From: Nocardia terpenica
GTDB taxonomy: Bacteria > Actinomycetota > Actinomycetes > Mycobacteriales > Mycobacteriaceae
Direction of reading: 5' to 3'
Assembly (NCBI RefSeq): GCF_013186535.1
Contig: NZ_JABMCZ010000001.1
Coordinates: 1,426,001 to 1,490,000, forward strand
DNA length: 64,000 nucleotides
A program made the position numbers and the translations under genes. Below the pieces are notes generated by a model, which saw nothing but the letters and a program-made list of their open reading frames with translations, did no database searches and had not been told where the DNA came from. Shown piece by piece: positions 57,894 to 64,000 of the stretch (positions are counted from its first letter, which is position 1; every line of letters begins with the position of its first letter).

Positions 57894-60220
57894 CCTCGAC
57901 ACGTTCCACCCGCTTCCCCGGCGAGGTCGTCGCGCCCGGGCGGGGCGGCATCGGCGAGAGCCCGCTGCGCCCGGACGCCACGCTGAAGGTGAAGGGCGAG
58001 TTCGCCTATGCCTCGGACCTGTGGATGGACGGCATGCTCTGGGGCATGACGCTGCGCAGCCCGCATCCGCGGGCCCGCATCGTGCGCCTGAATCTCGCTC
58101 CCGCCCTGGCGATGCCGGGCGTGTTCGCGGTGCTCACCCACGAGGACGTGCCCGGCCGCAAGGTGTACGGGCTGGACCACACCTGGGACCAGCCGGTGCT
58201 GGCCATCGGCGAGGTGCGCCACCAGGGCGAGCCGGTCGCGCTGGTCGCCGCCGATCATCCCGAGATCGCCCGTCGCGCACTGGCGGCCATCGAGATCGAG
58301 TGGGAGGTGCTGGAGCCGATCATCGATCCCGTTGCGGTGGTGGACGATCCGGAGAACCTGACGGTGCAGGAGCGCGGCGGCATCGCCCGGCATCAGCCGG
58401 TGCGGGTCGGCGACCTCGAGGTGGGCCGCGCGCTCGCCGACGTGATCGTCGAGGAGCACTACGAGGTCGGCATCCAGGACCAGGCCTTCCTGGGACCCGA
58501 ATCGGGCCTGGTGATTCCCGGCGAGGACGGTGGCCTGGACTTCTACGTGGCCACCCAGTGGATGCACAACGACCTGTCCCAGATCGGCCCGTGCCTGGGC
58601 CTGCCGGAGGAGAAGATCCGCATGACCCTCGCCGGGGTGGGCGGGGCGTTCGGCGGGCGCGAGGACCTGTCCATGCAGATCCACGCGGGCATGCTCGCCA
58701 TGTACACCGGCAAGCCGATCAAGATGATGTACAACCGCGAGGAGTCGTTCTTCGGTCACGTGCACCGGCATCCGGCGCGCATGTGGTACGAGTACGGGGC
58801 CACCCGCGCGGGCAAGCTCACCTACGCCAAGGTGAAGATCGTGCTCGACGGCGGCGCGTACACCTCGGCGACGCTGAACGTCACCGGCAACGCGGCCTCA
58901 CTCGCGGTGGGGCCCTACGAGATTCCGCACCTCGAGATCGACGCCTACGGCGTCTACACCAACAACCCGCCGTGCGGGGCGATGCGCGGATTCGGCGCGG
59001 TGCAAGCCTGTTTCGCGCACGAGTCGATGATGGACAAGCTCGCGGACGCACTCGAGATGGATCCGGTGCGGGTGCGGCAGATCAATGCCGTGTCCGAGGG
59101 ATCCGCGCTGGCCACCGGGCAGGTGCTGCACGCGCCGACACCGCTGCGGGAGATGCTCGGGCAGCTGCGGGACATGCCGCTGCCGGATGCCTTGGACGCC
59201 ACCGATATTCGTAACCTGCCCGGCGGGGCGTCGCAGACCACGCACGGTGAGGGCGTGGTGCGCGGCATCGGGTACGGCGTCGGCATCAAGAACATCTGCT
59301 TCTCCGAGGGATTCGACGACTACTCCACCGCCAGAGTGCGATTGGAGGTCATCGGCGGCGAGCCGGTGGCGCTGGTGCACACCGCGGCCGCCGAGGTGGG
59401 GCAGGGCCTGGTCACCGTGGAGGCGCAGATCGCGCGCACCGAACTCGGCGTCGAGCAGGTCACCATCCATCCCGCCGACAACGGCGTCGGCGACGCCGGA
59501 TCCTCCTCGGCATCGCGGCAGACCTACATGACCGGGGGCGCGGTCAAGACCGCCTGCGAGGCCGTGCGCGACCGGGTGCTCGCGCTGGCCGCCGCCCAGG
59601 GATACGCGCGGGCCGCGGGGCTGGTGGGCGGCAAGGTGGTCTCGCACACCGGCGAGGTGCTGGCGGCGCTGGTCGACGTCCTCGATGAGGGGGTCGTCGA
59701 AGAAACCCGCGAATACCACCACCAGCCCACCACCGGCATGGATCCGGTGACGGGACAGGGCAATTCACACACCCAGCTCGCCGTCTGCGTGCACCGCGCG
59801 GTGGTCGACGTCGACACCGAACTGGGCCTGGTGAAGGTGGTCGCCCTGGACGCCGTCCAGGACGTCGGCCGGATCATGAACCGGCTGTCGCTGGAGGGCC
59901 AGATCCACGGCGGGTCCGTGCAGGGCCTCGGCCTGGCGGTCATGGAGGAAATCCAGGTAACCAACGGAAAGGTGCGCAACCCCTCGTTCACGGACTATCT
60001 CATCCCCACCATTCTCGACACCCCCACGCAGAAGCTGGAAATCCTCGAGAACGCCGATCCGCGGGCGCCCTACGGCCTGCGCGGCGCCGGAGAGCCCCCG
60101 ACGCTCTCCTCCACCCCGGCCATCGTTTCGGCGATTCGCCACGCCTGCCGGGCCGCCGGCGGCACCGGTCACCTGACACGGGTGCCGGTGCGGCCGGAGG
60201 ACATCATTCAAAGCTGTTGA
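57890..60220 (+). CDS. Xanthine dehydrogenase molybdenum-binding subunit
   Basis: The 776-aa large subunit has the aldehyde oxidase/xanthine dehydrogenase a/b hammerhead (GEFAYASDLWMDGMLWGMTL, VLTHEDVPG) and the molybdopterin domain: VGGAFGGREDLSMQIHAGML, PPCGAMRGFGAVQACFAHES, AAAEVGQGLVTVEAQIA and GLRGAGEPPTLSSTPAIVSA, where the GE pair supplies the catalytic Glu. It hydroxylates hypoxanthine or xanthine, or a related heterocycle. It overlaps the deaminase gene by 4 nt (ATGA). Confidence 0.92.
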   Translation: MTSTRSTRFPGEVVAPGRGGIGESPLRPDATLKVKGEFAYASDLWMDGMLWGMTLRSPHPRARIVRLNLAPALAMPGVFAVLTHEDVPGRKVYGLDHTWDQPVLAIGEVRHQGEPVALVAADHPEIARRALAAIEIEWEVLEPIIDPVAVVDDPENLTVQERGGIARHQPVRVGDLEVGRALADVIVEEHYEVGIQDQAFLGPESGLVIPGEDGGLDFYVATQWMHNDLSQIGPCLGLPEEKIRMTLAGVGGAFGGREDLSMQIHAGMLAMYTGKPIKMMYNREESFFGHVHRHPARMWYEYGATRAGKLTYAKVKIVLDGGAYTSATLNVTGNAASLAVGPYEIPHLEIDAYGVYTNNPPCGAMRGFGAVQACFAHESMMDKLADALEMDPVRVRQINAVSEGSALATGQVLHAPTPLREMLGQLRDMPLPDALDATDIRNLPGGASQTTHGEGVVRGIGYGVGIKNICFSEGFDDYSTARVRLEVIGGEPVALVHTAAAEVGQGLVTVEAQIARTELGVEQVTIHPADNGVGDAGSSSASRQTYMTGGAVKTACEAVRDRVLALAAAQGYARAAGLVGGKVVSHTGEVLAALVDVLDEGVVEETREYHHQPTTGMDPVTGQGNSHTQLAVCVHRAVVDVDTELGLVKVVALDAVQDVGRIMNRLSLEGQIHGGSVQGLGLAVMEEIQVTNGKVRNPSFTDYLIPTILDTPTQKLEILENADPRAPYGLRGAGEPPTLSSTPAIVSAIRHACRAAGGTGHLTRVPVRPEDIIQSC

Positions 60221-60227
60221 TCAACAG
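60214..60227. promoter_or_regulatory. 14-bp perfect palindrome at the permease leader
   Basis: CTGTTGATCAACAG spans the stop codon of the molybdenum subunit. It could be a regulator site or a small hairpin before the 109-nt gap leading to the permease gene. Nothing else is recognised in that gap. Confidence 0.35.
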
Positions 60228-60329
60228 GAGGTTCCGGCTCTGCCGGGACCCCACAACCGCATTACCGTACCCCAGGTCCGCTGACGGCACGGACCGCAAG
60301 GTCGGCTATGCCCCGAGGAGGGCACGCCA

Positions 60330-61763
60330 ATGACCCAAGTAGAAACCCGCACCACCCCCGTGATCGGCAGATCCGTAGGCGAGCGGATCTTCCGGCTCCG
60401 GGAACGCCGCACCACCGTGTCCCGCGAAATACGCGGTGGTATCACCACTTTCGTCGCGATGGCCTACGTCATCCTGCTGGTGCCGCTGATTCTGGGCGGC
60501 GCCACCGATATCGACGGCAATCATCTGAGCATCGCCCAACTCACCACGGCCACGGCGTTGTCCGCGGGCCTGTCCACCGTTCTCATGGGTCTGGTGGGCA
60601 ATGTGCCGCTGGCGCTGGCCGCCGGGCTCGGGGTGGTGCCGGTGGTGGCCTTCCAGGCCGCCCCGCACATGACCTGGCCGCAGACCATGGGCCTGGTGGT
60701 GCTGATGGGCGTGATCATCGTGATCCTGGCCGCGACCGGGCTGCGGACGATGATCATCAACGCGATTCCGTTGGCGCTCAAGAACGCGATCGGCGTCGGG
60801 ATCGGCATGTTCATCGCGCTGATCGGCCTGGTGTCCTCCGGGGTGGTCGGGCACGGTTCGCCGACCGGGCCGCCGGTGGGGCTGGGGCCCGACGGGCACC
60901 TGGAGGGCTGGCCGGTCGTGATCTTCGCCGTCGGTCTGCTGCTCATGCTCGCGCTGTACATCCGCAAGGTGCCGGGCACGATCCTGATCAGCATCGCGAT
61001 CTCCACCGTGCTGGCGATCATCGTCAACGCGGTGGCCACCATCGACCCCAAGGCGTGGGGCACCGTGGTGCCGAAGCTGCCCAAAGGTCTGTTCGCCGCA
61101 CCGGATTTCGGGCTGATGCTGCACATCGATCCGTTCGGCGGTTTCGTCCGGGCGGGTGCGCTGACCGCCGGGGTGGTGTTGTTCACGCTGGTGCTGACCG
61201 GCTTCTTCGACGCCATGGGAACGGTTTTCGGGGTGTGCGACGAGGCGGGGCTGCTCGACGAGCGGGGCAGCATGCCCGGCCTCGGCAAGGTGCTGACCAT
61301 GGACGGCATCGCGCAGATCATCGGCGGTGCCAGCGGCGGCGCGGGCGCCACCGTGTATGTCGAGTCGGCGACCGGTGTCGGTGAGGGCGCGCGCACCGGC
61401 CTGACCAGCGTGATGACCGGCGGATTGTTCTGTCTCGCCGTGTTTTTCACCCCGATCGCCGGGGTGGTGCCGATCCAGGCCGCGGCCCCGGCGCTGGTGC
61501 TGGTGGGGGCGCTGATGATGACGCAGGCGCGCAAGATCGACTGGAGCGACCTGGAACTCGCCGTTCCGGCGTTCCTGACGATCGTCGCGATGCCGTTCAC
61601 CTACTCCATCACCAACGGGGTGGGCGCGGGCCTGATCTCCTACACCGTGATCAAGGCCGCACGCGGGAAGTTCCGCGAGATCCACGGGTTGGTGTGGGTG
61701 GTGAGTGCGGTATTCGCCTGCTACTTCGGCATCTCCGCCATCGAACTGCTGTTGAAAGGGTGA
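60330..61763 (+). CDS. NCS2-family purine permease (AzgA-like)
   Basis: The 477-aa protein has about 12-14 hydrophobic spans and AzgA/NCS2 signatures: RGGITTFVAMAYVILLVPLI (TM1), LAAGLGVVPVVAF, and TGFFDAMGTVFGVCDEAGLL with GGASGGAGATVYVESATGVG, the conserved substrate-site region of hypoxanthine/adenine/guanine permeases. It likely imports the purines degraded by the neighbouring enzymes. It starts 109 nt after the dehydrogenase large subunit. Confidence 0.9.
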   Translation: MTQVETRTTPVIGRSVGERIFRLRERRTTVSREIRGGITTFVAMAYVILLVPLILGGATDIDGNHLSIAQLTTATALSAGLSTVLMGLVGNVPLALAAGLGVVPVVAFQAAPHMTWPQTMGLVVLMGVIIVILAATGLRTMIINAIPLALKNAIGVGIGMFIALIGLVSSGVVGHGSPTGPPVGLGPDGHLEGWPVVIFAVGLLLMLALYIRKVPGTILISIAISTVLAIIVNAVATIDPKAWGTVVPKLPKGLFAAPDFGLMLHIDPFGGFVRAGALTAGVVLFTLVLTGFFDAMGTVFGVCDEAGLLDERGSMPGLGKVLTMDGIAQIIGGASGGAGATVYVESATGVGEGARTGLTSVMTGGLFCLAVFFTPIAGVVPIQAAAPALVLVGALMMTQARKIDWSDLELAVPAFLTIVAMPFTYSITNGVGAGLISYTVIKAARGKFREIHGLVWVVSAVFACYFGISAIELLLKG

Positions 61764-61769
61764 CGGGAT

Positions 61770-62870
61770 ATGCGCGAGCTGACCGCACGGTTGCTGCAAT
61801 GGCATGCGGCGCACCAGGACTACGCCGTCGCCAGCATTATCGGTGTGACCGGCAGTGCTCCCCGGCCGCTGGGTGCGGCCATGGCGGTGGATGATTCGGG
61901 TACCGCCATCGGGAGCATCTCCGGCGGCTGCGTCGAGGGCGCGGTGTACGAGCTGTGCCGGGAGGTGCTGCGCACCGGGGAGCCGCGGCGGGAAACCTTC
62001 GGCTACAGCGATTCCGACGCCTTCGCGGTCGGATTGACCTGTGGCGGAGCGCTGGAGGTGCTGGTGCAGCGGGTCGGCTCACTCGAGCGTGCCACGCTCG
62101 AGCGGGCGCTGCGCTGCGAGGATGCGGTGGCGCTGGTCCGGGATGTGCACACCGGCGCGATGCTGGCGCTGGGGCCGGACTGGGCGGAGGGTGCGTGGTT
62201 CGACGAGCGGGTGCTGGCCGAGGCGCGGGCGATGCTCGACCTCGGCGCCACCGGGTTGCGCGTGATCGGTTGCGACGACCGGGAAGTCACGGTGTTCGTG
62301 GAATCGTCGGTGCCGCCGCCGCGGATGATCGTGTTCGGTGCCATCGATTTCGCCGGGGCCGTCGCCCGCATCGGCAAGTTCCTCGGCTATCACGTCACGG
62401 TGTGCGACGCCCGGCCGGTATTCGCCACGCGGGCACGGTTTCCCGAGGCCGACGAGGTGGTGGTGGACTGGCCGCACCGCTATCTGGCGGGGACCCGGGT
62501 GGATTCGCGCACGGTGATCTGCGTCCTCACCCACGACGCGAAATTCGATGTCCCCGTGCTCGAGGTGGCCTTACGCCTGCCGGTGGCCTACGTCGGCGCC
62601 ATGGGTTCGCGCCGCACCCACACCGACCGCACCGCCCGCCTGCTGGCCGCCGGGCTCACCGAATCCGAACTGTCCCGGCTCCATTCGCCCATCGGCCTCG
62701 ACCTCGGCGGCCACACGCCGGAGGAAACGGCCGTGGCCGTCGCCGCGGAAATCGTCGCGGTCCGCCGCGGCGGCTCCGGCCTGGCCCTAACCGAAACCGA
62801 CGGCCCTATCCACCGCTTCTCCGTCCATGAAACGGTCGGCCCACCGCCTATGGAGTACTCGGGGGCATAG
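61770..62870 (+). CDS. XdhC-family molybdenum hydroxylase maturation factor
   Basis: The 366-aa protein has the N-terminal XdhC_CoxI domain (GVTGSAPRPLGAAMAV, SISGGCVEGAVYE, LTCGGALEVLV) and the C-terminal Rossmann domain (MIVFGAIDFAGAVARIGKFL, VLTHDAKFDVPVLEVAL, VGAMGSRRTHTDR). XdhC binds the molybdenum cofactor and helps insert its sulphurated form into xanthine dehydrogenase. It lies 6 nt after the permease stop and closes the purine operon. Confidence 0.92.
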   Translation: MRELTARLLQWHAAHQDYAVASIIGVTGSAPRPLGAAMAVDDSGTAIGSISGGCVEGAVYELCREVLRTGEPRRETFGYSDSDAFAVGLTCGGALEVLVQRVGSLERATLERALRCEDAVALVRDVHTGAMLALGPDWAEGAWFDERVLAEARAMLDLGATGLRVIGCDDREVTVFVESSVPPPRMIVFGAIDFAGAVARIGKFLGYHVTVCDARPVFATRARFPEADEVVVDWPHRYLAGTRVDSRTVICVLTHDAKFDVPVLEVALRLPVAYVGAMGSRRTHTDRTARLLAAGLTESELSRLHSPIGLDLGGHTPEETAVAVAAEIVAVRRGGSGLALTETDGPIHRFSVHETVGPPPMEYSGA

Positions 62871-62875
62871 GACAT

Positions 62876-62996
62876 CCCGGCGCCCCCGTCATGATCCCGG
62901 CGTGCCCCCGTCAGGATCCCGGCGTGCCCCCGTCATGATCCCGGCGTGCTTTTGGCCGGGATCTCACCGTAGATTCCGGCCAAAAGCACGCCGGAA
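62876..62996. repeat. 22-bp tandem array with two oppositely oriented hairpin repeats
   Basis: Units starting CCCGGCG(TG)CCCCCGTCA begin at 62876, 62896 and 62918 and lead into a hairpin copy at 62939-62961 (stem GATCCCGGC/GCCGGGATC, loop GTGCTTTTG). A second, inverted copy at 62974-62996 has stem TAGATTCCGGC/GCCGGAATCTA around CAAAAGCAC. The block fills the gap between the convergent xdhC-like and luciferase-like genes and may terminate both. Confidence 0.85.
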
Positions 62997-63006
62997 TCTA
63001 TATGTA

Positions 63007-63966
63007 TCAAGGCATTACGCGAGGTAGGCGATCGAGCAGCGCCGTGACCCGATCGAGCTGAGCAGCGAACGTTATCGGATCGATGGCGGCAATGCGGAGC
63101 AGAATGTGCTCGGCCCCGGCCTCGACATATCGGTTGAGCCGGGACGCAACATCTTCGGCGGAGCCTGCGATCATGACCTGGATCTGTTCGATCCTTTCCA
63201 GGGGCATGCGGTAGGTGGTCTCCGCGTAGTCACGCATTACGGCGCGGGCGCGATCGGGATCGTCGTCGACGACGATCGTGGCGAACAGGGCCGGGGTGAG
63301 CGGGGTGTCGGCTCGATCGGAAGTCGGACGGGCGGTGCGGATTGCGGCCAGGCCGGAGGCGTAGTCGGCGACATCGGGTGGGTAGGGCAGCCAGCCGTCG
63401 TAGTGGCGGGCGGTGCGCGCCAATGCCTGCGGGGTGATGCCGCCGAGCCAGATCGGCGGGCCGCCCGGCCGGTGCGGGCGCGGCACCTCGGGCAGCCAGT
63501 CGTAGCGAAGAACCTTGCCGCGGAAGGGCTCCGAGTTTCCCGACCACAGCCGCCGCCACAGGTGCACCGTATCGTCCAGATGCGAGAAACGGGTCCGGAA
63601 CCGCACGCCGGACAGCTCGAACTCCGGCTCGCTGATCCCCGGAAAGCCCCCTCCCACACCGAGAATCAACCGCCCCTCGGCCAGCAGATCCAGCGAGGCT
63701 ATGGTCAGCGCCGCCTGCACCGGATTGCGATACGCGGGAATGAGCACGGCCGTCCCGAGCGTAATGCGCTCGGTCACCGAACTCACCGCCGCCAGCAACG
63801 CCAACGGCTCGATCCGCGCCCGCAGCAGCGAATCCCCCACCCACACCGAATCGAACCCCCGCCGCTCCGCCCCCACCACCAACTCGACCACCCCGCGCAC
63901 CGACCCCCCGGCCACCACCTGCGCATGCCCCGCCGGAGCAACCAGCCCATACCGAATCTCATTCAC
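63007..63966 (-). CDS. LLM-class flavin-dependent oxidoreductase
   Basis: The 319-aa protein has the luciferase-like (beta/alpha)8 pattern: YGLVAPAGHAQVVAGGSVRG, GFDSVWVGDSLLRARIEPLA, ERITLGTAVLIPAYRNPVQA, LILGVGGGFPGISEPEFEL and GPPIWLGGITPQALARTARH. In actinobacteria such proteins usually use F420 or FMN; the cofactor and substrate cannot be decided here. It is convergent with the purine operon, separated by the repeat block. About 34 nt of upstream sequence remain in the window. Confidence 0.88.
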   Translation of the reverse strand: MNEIRYGLVAPAGHAQVVAGGSVRGVVELVVGAERRGFDSVWVGDSLLRARIEPLALLAAVSSVTERITLGTAVLIPAYRNPVQAALTIASLDLLAEGRLILGVGGGFPGISEPEFELSGVRFRTRFSHLDDTVHLWRRLWSGNSEPFRGKVLRYDWLPEVPRPHRPGGPPIWLGGITPQALARTARHYDGWLPYPPDVADYASGLAAIRTARPTSDRADTPLTPALFATIVVDDDPDRARAVMRDYAETTYRMPLERIEQIQVMIAGSAEDVASRLNRYVEAGAEHILLRIAAIDPITFAAQLDRVTALLDRLPRVMP

Positions 63967-64000
63967 ACCCCCAGCCTCACCCCGGCACCGACAAGCCTCA

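Noticed and set aside
60221..60329. Purine riboswitch before the AzgA-like permease
   Set aside because: The 109-nt gap lacks the conserved purine-aptamer loops; only a short palindrome at 60214-60227 is seen.

Overview
The window is high-GC actinobacterial DNA, most probably Nocardia or a close relative. The main clues are two tandem carboxylic acid reductase genes whose protein sequences closely resemble nocardial CAR, a mycobacterial-type MarP protease with its catalytic triad and cysteine pair in place, an FMN riboswitch before a RibM/PnuX transporter, and a HelR-type helicase. I saw no rRNA, tRNA or CRISPR array.

Layout. 1-7236: a plus-strand run of five overlapping or adjacent genes: the C-terminus of a probable ATPase, a HerA/DUF87 ATPase, an unrecognised 539-aa protein, a nucleoside hydrolase-fold enzyme and, after a gap holding a tiny antisense membrane ORF, a SLOG-like protein. 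This looks like a conflict (defence) or nucleotide-signalling cassette and is the best candidate for an undescribed system. 7216-15185: glutaminase A, a Toprim primase-like protein, GNAT, EamA exporter, CGNR regulator, a TetR/hydrolase divergon and marP. 15189-19745: a secreted protein, a possible type VII-associated protein, an APC permease, a metal-binding HTH regulator and its membrane partner. 19717-24267: an accessory patch of visibly lower GC with an XRE regulator, a flavoprotein, a truncated phosphotransferase remnant, small unknown ORFs and a PAF-acetylhydrolase remnant.

24328-34523: NmrA oxidoreductase, VOC protein and TetR, dxs, metallophosphoesterase, a TetR-controlled three-gene operon (SnoaL-like, NmrA-like, alpha/beta hydrolase), and a metallo-beta-lactamase-fold/Clp-N pair. 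34895-42339: tandem CARs (acid to aldehyde; phosphopantetheinylation must come from a transferase outside the window). 42340-43197: ribM under its FMN riboswitch. 43558-50189: 2-oxoacid dehydrogenase E2, E1beta, E1alpha and E3 with a PucR-type regulator and RidA. 50345-53472: helR overlapping a TDT-family transporter. 53483-62870: a purine catabolism locus with a PucR regulator divergent from a xanthine dehydrogenase-type FAD subunit, 2Fe-2S subunit, 8-oxoguanine deaminase-like enzyme, molybdenum subunit, AzgA-like permease and XdhC maturation factor. 63007-63966: a luciferase-like oxidoreductase.

Across the window runs a dispersed 23-bp hairpin element with an almost invariant loop (CAAAAGCAC or its complement) and stems that covary between copies. 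Four copies sit beside tandem arrays of roughly 22-24 bp units that look like expansions of one hairpin half, and one copy lies inside a coding sequence.
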